The position numbers were made by a program, and so were the translations under genes. A model generated the notes under the pieces. It ran no database searches, had not been told where the DNA came from, and saw only the letters and a list, made by a program, of their open reading frames with translations. Shown one piece after another: positions 21,360 through 32,754 of a stretch of 64,000 nt of DNA (position 1 is its first letter; every line of letters starts with the position of its first letter). Source of the stretch: Saxidomus purpurata (Eukaryota; Mollusca; Bivalvia; Venerida; Veneridae); the NCBI GenBank assembly GCA_022818135.1, contig JAFMSR010000009.1:19131779-19195778 (forward strand), in the 5' to 3' direction.

Positions 21360-22359
21360 GTGATGTTATTTATTTACCACTTATATAGTCCAATTTGAAG
21401 CACTAAGCAGATAATGTACTTTTAGGAAATCGAGGAAAACATAATTGTCGTAGCTGAAGGGTCAAATTTAGACTATAAATTTTTTTCTTCGGGTTTGTCG
21501 CCCGTTCAAATGTTGTTGACCCCGCGTATAACTAAAGTAAACACGATTCAAACATGAATGTTAATGTTAATTGTTTTTTTTTTTTTCTAACGAGATGCCA
21601 ATTTTAAACGTTCTCATACATGTAAGATGTCAATATACCTGGGTTTGAGTACGACATGTCTGCTTTATGTTTATGAAAAAGTATTTGCACGCTCTCAAAA
21701 CACTATCTTACAGGGGTGTACGCGAACGTTGGTAAAATGAAATTTTAAAACCTGGTAAAATTGTGTCCAAGGTCATTTTCAATGTTGTATTAAAGTATCA
21801 GCATTTGTCTCGGACGTCTGAGTTTTCGACAGTCAGGGACTGTCGGCATAGGCTTTAAATTCAAACAGACAAAGCGTGTTCCATACGGTAACTGTCACTT
21901 CTATGGAAGGCCAAACCTGTCTAAACCGGCGTATACGGTTTATTACGTGATGGCCGTTCAAAGGATATGGCCATAATGGCCCTCTTTTTATTATTATGTT
22001 CAAGACATTTGTTCTAGTTTTTATTTTACAGTTCGTTTTTATTTTACAGTGTGTAGTATATTTAAACTGGCATTACTTTACAAGCTTAAAGTTGTACATT
22101 TTATAACAAAGTTTCAAAGAAGAAATATTAAGGTAAATAGATTAAAAATAAGTTTTTGATCCGTAGTCACCAGTTCACGAGACTTCTTATCGACATTGGC
22201 TGCTATGTAATGAACGCTGCTTACAACTAAGTTTGAGAGAAAGCCAACTCCTATGAATTTGGAGAGAGACAATAATATTCGCCCGCAAACAAGGGCAGGA
22301 TAAAAGTAGGTATTGGTACTTTGGAGTCAACCAAATGTTTGGATAACCAATGGGCTTAA
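21360..22359. other. No gene seen
   Basis: A+T-rich sequence with a T-run near 21580. No repeat or frame of note. Confidence 0.5.
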
Positions 22360-22760
22360 GACAAGTCTATTCTACAAAAGAACAGACTACAATGTGCATT
22401 GAACCTAGTCCATGAGCTCGAGGATGCAGTCGAAGAAAAAAAAGTCACGCTTGTTTCTTCAGTCTCGACTGACAGTTTCCTAGCAAAGTAACTGAGGAAT
22501 GGGATCGGAATTAAAAAATGCAAGTAGATCGAGTCCTATCTGTTCAACAGAAGATCCAATGTTGATGGGATGCAACGTCTTGAGTTTTTACAACGCATGG
22601 TGTCTGTCAAGGAGGGGAATTGTGAACCTCTCTCTTACTTCTTTTCATAAATGAATTGGTGTCGGATTTTCCCGGAGGGGTCAATACTTCCTTCTTTGCT
22701 GACAATCTTGTGCTTTGATGGGATGTTACAGACATATTACGACGAGAGTACTTATGTTAC
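22360..22760 (+). pseudogene. Reverse transcriptase relic of a LINE
   Basis: Three-frame reading recovers pieces of a LINE reverse transcriptase broken by stops and frameshifts: IESYLFNRRS with VDGMQ, then GVCQGG, LLLLFINELVSDFPGGV, and FADN in place of the catalytic F/Y-ADD. The order is that of RT blocks 4 to 6. The related relic at 58390-59690 has SYLF, NVSVDG and GGVLSP at the corresponding place, so both derive from one family. Non-functional. Confidence 0.7.
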
Positions 22761-23573
22761 GTGTAAATAGAAATGGAGCCTTTATATCTTTTACTACTTT
22801 CTTACCTTAGTTTGTCATTTGTGTTTTAATATGTTGCTTAAGTTGCAATATGTTACTAATGTTACGCCTGTAACAAATTCATAACGTTTCAGTAATTAGG
22901 ACCATTTTCGTGCGCTAGATGTCATACCATCAGCTTTTAATTCATTGCTATGGATGTTTTATATTTAGTTGATTTGACACTTTCCAGACATTTTATATTG
23001 AACCATCCAGTAGAAGTTATTGTCTGTTTGAATAAATTATTGTCTGTATTCAATTAATCTAATTACATGTACCACTCGTTTTAAATTGTGCTAGTTTAAT
23101 AGAACGTATCAAATTGAAATTCTGCGAATATTTATGTTTGATGATTATTCTAACCTGAACATTTAAACTGCACTAACTATAGGAATATCATGACTCGTTA
23201 AATGAATTTATTGGCGGGTTGGAGCTACCTTAAGAATGTACTCGTGCATAGCAGGCGGGAAAAGAATCACGTGATGGTAGTTTGTTACAAAAAATGTTCT
23301 TGTATGGGAGAAGTGGGTGGGGTACGGAAGGCATTGCATTCCTTGTGTTTATATATATAGAGGGGTGATTTTTTTCGCAAAGATACATTGATCATTTCTA
23401 TTTTTTGGACCAAAATATCAACTTCCTGTGAACAAACTGACAACTGGGTTTTCTGGTCTAGACAGTTAAAGTGTTTAAAATTATCACAGAATCTGTCCTT
23501 ACCTTTAATTTATCGTTGTTTTAACTACTGAAAAAGCACATCTTTCGCGAAATTTTCCAACACGTCGACTCCG
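22761..23573. other. No gene seen; left flank of the satellite
   Basis: A+T-rich, no frames or repeats of note. The satellite begins abruptly after a CACGTCGACTCC segment near 23560. Confidence 0.5.
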
Positions 23574-25405
23574 TTACTTGAAGAGTTTTTGATGCGAGCA
23601 GACTTTTCGCTGCCAGCAGCTCAGCAACTCAGCAGCTCAGCAGACCAGCAGCTTAGCAGACCAGCAGACCAGCAGCTTAGCAGACCAGCAGCTTAGCAGA
23701 CCAGCAGATCAGCAGCTCAGCAGACCAGCAGCTCAGCAGACCAGCAGTTCAGCAGACCAGCAGTTCAGCAGCCGAAACTTCAAAGTTTAATAGTGTGCTA
23801 TATTGAATGAAATGGTTTTTTTTCAAAAATACGAAAGAAGCACGCATTATGCGTAGAAACAATAAATGCACGCCCTTTCATATATACGCCATTTCTTGAT
23901 ATTTTATATCTTATATTCATAAGTTTACGTTACTTGAAGAGTTTTCGTTGCAAGCAGACTTATCGCGGCCAGCAGCCCAGCAACTCAGCAGGCCAGCCGC
24001 TCAGCAGACCAGCAGCTCAGCCGACCAGCAGCTCAGCAGACTAGCAGCCCAGCAGACCAGCAGCTTAACAGATCAGCAGCCGAAACTTCGAAGTTTAAGA
24101 TTGTGCTATATTGAATAAAAAGGATGTTTAAAAAACGACAGAAGCACAACTTATGCGTAAATACAATTAATATAAATTTTGATATTTTATATCTTATACC
24201 GGTATTCATTTGTTTCCGTTACTTGAAGAGTTTTTGATGCAAGCAGACTTTTCGCTGCCAGCAGCCCAGCAACTCAGCAGACCAGCAGCTTAGCAGACCA
24301 GCAGATCAGCAGACCAGCAGCTCAGCAGACCAGCAGTTCAGCAGCCGAAACTTCAAAGTTTAATATTGTGCTATATTGAATGAAATGTTGTTTTTTTTCA
24401 AAAATACGAAAGAAGCACGAATTATGCGTAGAAACAATAAATACACGCCCTTTCATTTTGATATTTTATATCTTATATTCATAAGTTAACTTTACTTGAA
24501 GAGTTTTCGTTGCAAGCAGACGTATCGCTGCCAGCAGCCCAGCAACTCAGCAGACCAGCCGCTCAGCAGACCAGCAGCTCAGCAGACCAGCTGACCAGCA
24601 GGTCAGCAGACCAGCAGCTCAGCAGACTAGCAGCTTAGCAGCTCAGCAGACTATCAGACCAGCAGCTCAACAGATCAGCAGCCGAAACTTCAAAGTTTAA
24701 GATTGTGCTATATTGAATGAAATGAATGTTTAAGATACTTCAGAAGCACGAATTATGCGTAAATACAAATAATATAAATTTTGATATTTTATATCTTATA
24801 CCGGTATTCATTTGTTTCCGTTACTTGAAGAGTTTTTGATGCAAGCAGACTTTTCGCTGCCAGCAGCCCAGCAACTCAGCAGCTCAGCGAACCAGCAGCT
24901 TAGCAGACCAGCAGATCAGCAGCTCAGCAGACCAGCAGCTCAGCAGTCGAAACTTTAAAGTTAAAGATTGTGCTATATTGAATGAAATGGATGTTTAAAA
25001 AACGACAGAAGCACAAATTATGCGTCAATTCAAATAATATAAATTTTGATATTTTATATCTTATACCGGTATTCATTTGTTTCCGTTACTTGAAGAATTT
25101 TTGATGCAAGCAGACTTTTCGCTGCCAGCAGCCCAGCAACTCAGCAGACCAGCAGACCAGCAGCTTAGCAGACCAGCAGCTCAGCAGACCAGCAGATCAG
25201 CAGCCAAAACTTTAATGTTTAAGACTGTGCTATATTGAATGAAATGGGTTTTTTTCCCATTTCGCTGCGAGCAGCCCAGCAACTCAGCAGACCAGCAGCT
25301 CAGCAGATCAGCAGATCAGCAGCTCAGCAGACCAGCAGTTCAGCAGTCGAAACTTTAAAGTTTAAGATTGTGCTATATTGAATGAAATGGATGTTTAAAA
25401 AACGA
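23574..25405 (+). repeat. Two-level satellite: 8-bp CAG-rich units inside 265-356-bp units
   Basis: Large units start at TTACTTGAAGA: 23574, 23930, 24219, 24492, 24821 and 25086, plus a truncated start near 25255. Each has a block of 8-bp AGCAGNYY repeats (AGCAGACC, AGCAGCTC, AGCAGCTT, AGCAGATC, AGCAGTTC) and then a unique spacer with CGAAACTT, GTGCTATATTGAATGAAA and GATATTTTATATCTTATA. Two spacer types alternate: A with TTTTTTTCAAAAATACGAAAG and B with ATGTTTAAAAAACGA. The array therefore looks dimeric for the first four units (dimers of 645 and about 602 bp). Unit 6 has a deletion fusing the spacer to the next block. The array runs into the assembly gap, so its true length is unknown. Confidence 0.9.
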
Positions 25406-25905
25406 NNNNNNNNNNNNNNNNNNNNNNNNNNNNNNNNNNNNNNNNNNNNNNNNNNNNNNNNNNNNNNNNNNNNNNNNNNNNNNNNNNNNNNNNNNNNNNN
25501 NNNNNNNNNNNNNNNNNNNNNNNNNNNNNNNNNNNNNNNNNNNNNNNNNNNNNNNNNNNNNNNNNNNNNNNNNNNNNNNNNNNNNNNNNNNNNNNNNNNN
25601 NNNNNNNNNNNNNNNNNNNNNNNNNNNNNNNNNNNNNNNNNNNNNNNNNNNNNNNNNNNNNNNNNNNNNNNNNNNNNNNNNNNNNNNNNNNNNNNNNNNN
25701 NNNNNNNNNNNNNNNNNNNNNNNNNNNNNNNNNNNNNNNNNNNNNNNNNNNNNNNNNNNNNNNNNNNNNNNNNNNNNNNNNNNNNNNNNNNNNNNNNNNN
25801 NNNNNNNNNNNNNNNNNNNNNNNNNNNNNNNNNNNNNNNNNNNNNNNNNNNNNNNNNNNNNNNNNNNNNNNNNNNNNNNNNNNNNNNNNNNNNNNNNNNN
25901 NNNNN
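25406..25905. other. Assembly gap, 500 N
   Basis: Exactly 500 N, a conventional scaffolding size and not a measured length. Left of it is spacer B of the satellite; right of it is non-satellite sequence. The missing DNA is probably more satellite. Confidence 0.95.
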
Positions 25906-27730
25906 ATTGTAACTGTACATTGTGATAAGTGCTTTTGTTTGCTTGTTAAACATAATTTGAGTAAAAGTTATGACGAGTTATTTGATAATATCGCTTCTTT
26001 ACTGTCTTGGTATACCGTTACATCGGTTTTCAATTCAACATACGAATGGTTAAATACTGTTGGGATAAACAGCACAGGTTCGAATATCTAGGACGGTTTA
26101 ACAGAGTTTTGCACTTTCTCGACTGAAATCGAGTGAAAAAATATTAAGATTTTTAAGTATATCCCATAACTGCCTATTATACATATTTTCAATCAAAAAC
26201 AAATCAACAATCAATATTCTTCTACCATTAATTTACTTGAACATTTTACACTAGTTCTTTGAAACACTTTACTGTTCAAGAGTGATTTTCATGGACGCAA
26301 TGTTTAACTGGCGTACCGCTACGCACGAGCACTACCGTAATCTTAGACACGTCTGAAAACACACCAAAAAAATGTAAGGAAAGTCTATCCAAGTGCATTT
26401 TTATTGTATTAACGCGTGCTGGTAAACATGTCAATTTTATCTACTTACTAAACAAGCATGAAAACATTCGTTTATACTTCATTGATAGGCCGACATGAAT
26501 TAACTCTTAACAAATCTTTCGTACCTAGATACAGTAGCAATGTACGTCGAAGATCGATTCAAATTAATCAATCTGCGCACTAGAGTATTTAATTTTGATT
26601 CCCTGAGGCTTTTCTTCTCGGAATATAATATCCGATCCTTTCAGTGGGGTATTACTGTTTATTCAAATGGAATTATCCGAGTACTTGTATATGTATGTAC
26701 GCATGCATAAACTCAAAATGCATACAGTAAATAATTAAGAGAAATAGGTCAACGATTTACAGCATACAGTCTTAAATTTTCTAGTTTAGATCTTCATCTA
26801 AAATTCTAATTTACAAATGTATGTTAGTCTAGATCTATGTGCAATCTCCTTATTCTTTTTTCTGTCTCTGATTCTCAACAGAAATAGTTGTCCCCGTAGA
26901 ACGACTTGCAGAACGCGTTTTCAGCAAGTATGAAATTTGAATTTAAAAAATGCATGAAAAGACATTCTTAGTCATCTGTGACGTATTCATGAATTAATGA
27001 ATTGTATACGAACATTTCCGGAGACAGTTTGTAAGACGAGTGTAAGCACGGATATAGTCCAATTTATCTACAGATTAATATTAACGATCTAGCTGTTTGA
27101 CATACGTTCTATAGCAATGAGTTTTTAAAATGCAGACCAGACTCCCTGAACATTGACGATCTATGCGCTACTATATATGATATAGTTCTCTCGTAGTGTA
27201 CATGTTTAGCTCAACAACAGTTAACGAAGCGTGACATACACGTTCGTCTCTGTATTTTCCGTTGTATTTTCATACAAAATTAGTTATACGCTAAATTAAA
27301 TTATTTACATACAGAGTATACGCCAGAGACCGTCTTTTCATTTGGACAGTTCCATTTATCGTTTAAAGGGGTCGTTCCTTAAAATTTACTGAGTAACGAA
27401 CGCATGTACAGGTTGATCATGATCTGCACTTAAAGCAGAGGCCGAAACAACTTACTTCATATTCCTGTATATTGTGTTGACGTTTCAAGTTAATGAAAAG
27501 AATTTTAATGATACGTTTTCAACTTTGTCAAATTTATATCAGAATACTTCTGAAAAGGTGGACAACAAGAAAGGGGATTATTTTGCAATCAGGCATTTAA
27601 AATGGGCTTAAAGTACATAGTTTTCGAAAGATTCATTGATCCAAATCCAAATTTTCTTTAAAGTTAAGTTCAAATTAATATTAATAATTTATATTACCAA
27701 AAAAAGTATTCATATACGATCTTTAGTTAC
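25906..27730. other. Mostly no gene; one weak exon candidate at 26882
   Basis: A+T-rich. At 26882-26940 (plus) a pyrimidine tract with CAG precedes a frame with coding-like codons (VVPVERLAERVFSKYEI) ending in TGA. It could be a short terminal exon or chance. Nothing else stands out. Confidence 0.35.
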
Positions 27731-27786
27731 CTGTTTTCGTGTAAATCCAAGTGAAATTCATCCGGCACAGTGTTTGACCGATCCAT
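27731..27786 (-). CDS. Weak exon candidate with consensus donor
   Basis: On the minus strand an ATG at 27786 opens 18 codons (MDRSNTVPDEFHLDLHEN) ending at CAG/GTAACT, the same donor hexamer as the exon at 38644. If an acceptor TAG lies just before the ATG, the phase matches the 38644 exon (both join at codon position 2), so it might be its second exon. The would-be acceptor has no pyrimidine tract. Speculative. Confidence 0.22.
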
Positions 27787-27849
27787 TCTATATTTTCTGT
27801 ATTTATTATATATCGGAATCGCTCAATAATCCAAATCAATAAACTTCAT

Positions 27850-28648
27850 ATTAACACCTATTCATCATAGTGAGACTTTCAAATCACCGGATATTTTGTA
27901 TTCAGTCAACGTAACATCTCCGTTATAGATCACTCCATGTCGGTTATGAAAGACCAATGTTTAACTTTCATACATAATTTATCTTTAGTATTAGTTTTTT
28001 TTTCATCAGAGCCTCTTGGGTAAAACTTTTTATCCTAAATTATGGCAATAGATTATTCAGAATAATTATTATGCATTTAGAATTTAATGAGCATGCAAGT
28101 TATATTTGACTTCAATTGCATAGCTTTAATGATGCATAGTTTGACCCTTCGCACAATTTCAATAAATCAAAGTATTTAAGACATATGTAACTTTGCGGGT
28201 TTTTGAATGAATTTACTTGCAACCTAATAAAAATATTCGTGACACGAGCTCGCTTTTAGAACGGACAAGCACAACCTTTTTAAACTAGAAAAAAAGGCAA
28301 CTGCATAGAACCGCTTGAAACATTAAAACGCCTATAAAATGTGAATTCCCATACATCAACATTAGTCTGAGCCCATGTTTTCGTATCATATAAAAATGTT
28401 TCTTACTTAAAAATGATCACAGTTTTCTTTGATCTGAAGAATAAATTATTAATTTCAAATAAGAGATAAAAACAGTTACAAACTGTCGTACGTGATACAA
28501 AATGCGGGGGTGGATCAGGCGTTTACAGGCTCCCAGGGCGATTTGTGTGAACGGGGCTTGGGTGTTAATATGAAAAAGATCTGCAACATTTATTCAAGTA
28601 TCATTTCTCATTACCAAAGCGATATCTTTAAAAACTATATACATCCAA
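27850..28648. other. No gene seen
   Basis: A+T-rich. A small G-rich patch lies near 28504-28564, with no frame or repeat. Confidence 0.5.
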
Positions 28649-28880
28649 CCCTGTGTTGAAGAACACCTCCGAAAAAAGACCACACTAAGAATATTGACCA
28701 GTTATATGCAGTCAAACCTATTGCCAAATATTGACCAGCGGAGATTTAAAACTATTAACAGTCAAACCTGTGTTAAAGACCACCTTTGAATCAAGACCGT
28801 CCTGCGAATATTAACATGCAGCGAGAAAACTTTTCAAATGCTGTTCACACACCTGTGAATACAGACCACCTGTCAACAAA
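28649..28880 (+). repeat. Degenerate tandem repeat, CCTGTGTTRAAGACCACC family
   Basis: The phrase CCTGTGTTGAAGAACACC (about 28650) recurs as CCTGTGTTAAAGACCACC (about 28768) and CCTGTGAATACAGACCACC (about 28852), with AATATTGACCAG or similar in between. A related piece is at about 40678-40710. Looks like an old dispersed repeat. Confidence 0.55.
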
Positions 28881-29862
28881 TGCCGATTTGGCTTCTTCCC
28901 AAGAGTGGACTTCGTTCACAGGTTTGAATGTATTATAGTTACATTGTATTACAACAGTACACTACACATTGAAACCTCAATGGTCTGTTTTCTTTTCTCT
29001 TTTTTTGAAATACGCCAGTTTTATCAAATCTTTGAAATGATCCTTTTAAATACGTACGGTGTGATCAACGGACAGTTTATTACATATCCTGTATGTTTTC
29101 ATACAAGTTCAATGTAAACATGGCGTAAACAAAATATTTACATTTCAAAATTTGTTATATACATTGTGTGCATTGTGTACTGTCCTTATTTAACCTAACC
29201 TAATTGCAATTTTATTGTGCACAGTTTCTATAAATACAGACAAAAATATAAGCCCGGACGCGGTTGCAATTTAACAGATTGAATGCATTATGCTTAAACA
29301 AATAATGTTTAAATACCCTCAATAAAATAAATACAAATATACTAAATACCTAGACAGTTTCATGTACTGCAGTACATATAAATTTTATGCTGCGCACGGG
29401 TTTCACGAGAATGTGAGAGGCCCCGTGCATTAGCACCTGTAGCACATAAAAACCAGTTTTATTACATTTTCCCAAAAGTTAAATACTAGATTAATCAGAC
29501 ATGAAAAGTGTGACCTTTTTTCGCAGGTATCAATATATCTTAAGCTATATGACCCGAGGTTTAATATATTTAAAAGTGTTTGCCGTAAATCCATTTAACT
29601 TTCATTAGTCTGTCTTTAAACTTGTTTGAAATCAGATTTATAATTCTTCATTTGACATGCTTTGCACTTAAAATGTAATATGCGTTCGGATAATATCACT
29701 TTTTGTAATAATTGGGTTAATCTGGTCGATAAGGCGGATAAGCCGATCTTTTTAAAGTGGTATGATTAAAAAAAACTGACTTAATTAAAATTTAAAGGTA
29801 TAAACAGGTATTAAAACGTGTCAAGGTCGCATTTCCCCATTAAAAATAGACAAGTATCACTG
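28881..29862. other. No gene seen; upstream of the TCTCGCGAGA motif
   Basis: A+T-rich. The open frame 28905-29117 is Phe/Ile/Tyr-rich and looks random. Confidence 0.45.
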
Positions 29863-29872
29863 TCTCGCGAGA
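29863..29872. promoter_or_regulatory. TCTCGCGAGA core promoter motif
   Basis: Perfect palindromic TCTCGCGAGA directly before an ATGGCGGC. In animals this decamer is an established core-promoter element of housekeeping-type genes lacking TATA. In A+T-rich surroundings its presence two bases from a Kozak-like ATG is notable. That it drives transcription here is inferred. Confidence 0.5.
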
Positions 29873-29873
29873 A

Positions 29874-29999
29874 ATGGCGGCCGTGTCTAGAGCGGAGTTC
29901 GAGCACGCCTCTTGGGACATAATCGGCCAAAACCAAGATTTCTTGACACCACACAAGTTGCATATTTTAAGCACGTATACCTCACGATTTTTGCTTTAA
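29874..29999 (+). CDS. Candidate first coding exon (unrecognised)
   Basis: The ATG at 29874 follows TCTCGCGAGA at once and has A at -3. The frame begins MAAVSRAEFEHASWDIIG, is G+C-rich for this window, and stays open 41 codons. A possible donor AGCAC/GTATAC lies at 29974/29975, before the in-frame stop at 29997, so the true exon may end at 29974. I do not recognise the protein. Neither phase of the next plus-strand exon candidate (32074) joins it directly, so an exon is missing or the two are unrelated. Confidence 0.38.
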   Translation: MAAVSRAEFEHASWDIIGQNQDFLTPHKLHILSTYTSRFLL

Positions 30000-31064
30000 G
30001 GCTGTAAATGAAGTCTGAAAGTGTGACTAGGACCTGTTTCTTAATTTCATGTTACGATATGTAAAAGATTGTCTTAAAGACAATTTGTCTATATATGGGC
30101 TTCAAACACGTTCATTCCATTGAATCATTTAGTATGCTTTTATCCATTTTTGTGAAACTATACCACTTTTATAAAAAAAAACGTAATGCAACAGAACACT
30201 GTAAAACACTTCTGAATTAGATTCCCACAGAACTTTTAGATATTTTTTTTCACATGCAATTTGACACGAAAGATGTTTTACTTCCTACGGCGAAAAGAAA
30301 AACACGGCTTTGTGGCTGTCACTAAGGTAAAGTAACTATTCCACGTAGGTGTAAAACACTTCAATCTGCTTTAATCAAACACTCACATTTATTTCATAAA
30401 CACATGTGACGTCTCAAGAGGTCTTTAAACTATATAGTTTTGAAAATATTTTCTATTCTGAATAAATCCCAAATCTGTATACATAAATTACATTTTTCCC
30501 ATGGTCATTCAAAGCCGATCACATTCCGTTAATATGTATCCATTCTTCCTTAAAACATGTTTCCTATAGAGTTGATACTTTATACCTAATTTACGCTTTC
30601 TATTCTATTTCAAATCCTAATAAACCTTTTCTATAATAATAGTGTTCAACTAATTTATGCTCTTTTTTGAGTGGTGTCCAAAATCACAGCGCTATTAAAT
30701 CTGTCAATATTGTAAAGTAATCTAAGTGATAAGTTTACGATCTATTGTTTTTGGAGAACAAAGGGTTAACGAAGTGTTCAAAACGGTTCATTTACTCCTA
30801 GTATTCATATCTAGACACATTTATGGACATTTGCCTTTTGTTTTTGATTGTTTGACTTTAAATTGATTAATTTCAATTTCTTTGGGGTATTCTATCCGGG
30901 TTTCGATTATTATACGTAAAATATGTTGGCGGTTCTCGTTTCTCTTGAAGTTTTCTGCTCTAGTAAACAATGTAGACTACGATAAATCTGAACATCAATG
31001 AACTTAAGTTATGGTCTACACAGCAGACTAGTCTTTAACATGTTATAAACTGTCGTGTATCGCT
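30000..31064. other. No gene seen
   Basis: A+T-rich; no recognisable frame, exon or repeat. It could be intron of a gene starting at 29874. Confidence 0.45.
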
Positions 31065-31458
31065 GGAGCCGCCGTGCGGCAATAGTAAGAGCGTTCGTCT
31101 ATGGATCGGAGGGTCCAGGGTTCGAACCCTACCATAGATGTAACTCTCCAATACATAAAGACAGACAAGTCCATAGGCGTAGATGTAGCTGGTTTACTTG
31201 AAAAGGTATCTAACATGACACCTACAATGTAGATGGCTCCACTCGTATAATAAACGTAAACTAAGCATAGCCATCCCTTAACACCATTTAACACAGCACC
31301 CGCCAACAGCAAGATCGGTATACAAAAGAACAACCCTTCCAACTATAAAAACATAATTGTCCCCTTATACACCAACATCTCTCTTAACTAATATGAGTCA
31401 TGTCATTACCTTCCGTAGCCTGACATTGATAAAGATATTTGTTGTTGTTATTGTTGTA
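31065..31458 (+). mobile_element. tRNA-derived SINE with TTG-rich tail
   Basis: The tRNA-like head at 31065-31136 has an A-box-like GTGCGGCAATAGTAAGAG and a perfect B box GGTTCGAACCC (31119-31129). About 300 bp of unique body follow, ending in (TTG)n-like TTTGTTGTTGTTATTGTTG at about 31438-31457. The minus-strand open frame 31043-31342 is a by-product of the SINE. Confidence 0.72.
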
Positions 31459-31736
31459 TAAGTTGAACAACATAGTGTGAAAATGCAACTCAGCCTATAT
31501 CTTTATTCCACTGAACATAAAAAGAGAAAGGTGGACCATTACAGACTGGCCTACTGTGGGCCAACAATGACACTATCCGCATTGTCACGGTATCGAACCA
31601 GAAAGGAAAAGGAATTGTAGCCCAACCAGCGCTCTCTTATTTCTGACTACACATGTAAACCTTTAAGATAAAGCAGCAATTTGTAATATTTAAAATCCGA
31701 CTTATACTATCCTAAGTTTGTTTTCATGAAATAGAA

Positions 31737-32010
31737 ATACAACGAATTCCGTATATAACGATTCCAGATACAGCGAAATCCCGGATATAATGAACAAAAT
31801 ATCTGGGCTCGCTTTTTTCTTCTTTACTGAATACGAAAATGCTATTTATATATGAATATAAACATGCTCCAGATGTAAGGGATATACAGATATAAGGGAT
31901 ATACAGATGTAAGGGATATACAGATATAAGGGATATACAGATGTAAGGGATATACAGATATAAGGAACAAAATTAATTGGTCCCAACGAGTTCGTTATAT
32001 ACTGTGTTTA
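31737..32010 (+). mobile_element. Dispersed palindromic repeat, copy 1 (MITE-like)
   Basis: Starts ACGAATTCCGTATATAACGA and ends near GAGTTCGTTATATACTG, so the ends are loosely inverted. An inverted copy lies at 35925-36110 with shared blocks GATATAGCGAAAT/GATACAGCGAAAT, AAAATGCTAT and GGAACAAA. Copy 1 also holds a 17-bp array. Short, non-coding and fold-back shaped, as expected for a MITE, but no target duplication is certain. Confidence 0.55.
31871..31965 (+). repeat. 17-bp tandem array, about 5.5 units
   Basis: AGATGTAAGGGATATAC alternates with AGATATAAGGGATATAC, making a 34-bp dimer. The array lies inside the dispersed repeat and is absent from its copy at 35925, so it expanded in this copy. 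Confidence 0.85.
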
Positions 32011-32073
32011 CTGTATTATTCTTTTTATTGTACATGTTGAGCCGGTGTTTTTACAATACTTGCACTGGCGCAG

Positions 32074-32176
32074 AATGGCGGTCATCGGTTGACTTTGGAA
32101 CATCTTTGGAAGAACCAACTCATCTTTATGATTGCAAATCAAAAGATGTTACAAAATGCCTTGGGGAAGAATTTAG
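32074..32176 (+). CDS. Candidate internal exon (unrecognised)
   Basis: Acceptor GGCGCAG before 32074 after a moderately T-rich tract, donor TTTAG/GTAAAC after 32176. In the frame continuing through EEPTHLYDCKSKDVTKC and ending at codon position 2 (AG), it joins the candidate at 32523 without a stop. Other frames of that join hit stops. Contains two Cys and acidic runs. Function unknown. Confidence 0.35.
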
Positions 32177-32522
32177 GTAAACTACTTAAAAAAATTCTTG
32201 TTGTGGCATTTCGTATCACACTTAAACAACATTTCCATACAGTCACTTTACTTATGAAATACATGTGCACACTTTTTACGACATTTGCCCAAATTTCTCC
32301 TTTTTCTCGTTTATTCAAAATTTCAAAGCCAAACTATTGCACATTATGTTACCCTGCTTGTCAATTGAAAGTATTTAAGTCACTAAATTAAATCAGATTT
32401 TAAACTAATTAACGGTTTTCAATTAAGTTTTTAAACTGTTCAACCGGTCCACTGCGCACAACGTCCTTTTCAAATCATGTATAAATTTAGTGTACACAAA
32501 CTGTCTTGCATATCTATTTCAG

Positions 32523-32694
32523 AAAATTAAATTATTCAGCAGTCAAGATTTGTACAAATGTGCTTGGCGTGACTTCGGTACTTTATCAAGAGCATTCAAT
32601 CTTAAAAGTAAAGAAAAAACGTCAAAGTTATTATCATTTACATTATCGAAAAGTTAAAGAATATTTACAAACTCGAAGACAATTATGTACGTAA
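32523..32694 (+). CDS. Candidate exon, possibly terminal (unrecognised)
   Basis: A good acceptor (TATCTATTTCAG) precedes 32523. Joined in phase to the exon at 32074 the frame reads 56 codons (KLNYSAVKICTNVLG at the start, a basic KVKKKRQ stretch later) to a TAA at 32692-32694. An alternative is a donor TAC/GTAAGC at 32690/32691, making it internal. No family recognised. The two exons support each other only through phase. Confidence 0.35.
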
Positions 32695-32754
32695 GCAAAC
32701 AGAAGCTTTTAAACTACAAAGTAATTATTTACACGAATATGAAGAAGCACTGAG

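Noticed and set aside
23574..25405. CRISPR-like array
   Set aside because: Direct repeats are present, but the spacing sequences are themselves repeated, the organism is eukaryotic and there are no cas genes. It is a satellite.
25324..25953. Open frames on both strands across the gap
   Set aside because: They consist of N-derived unknown residues and satellite sequence.
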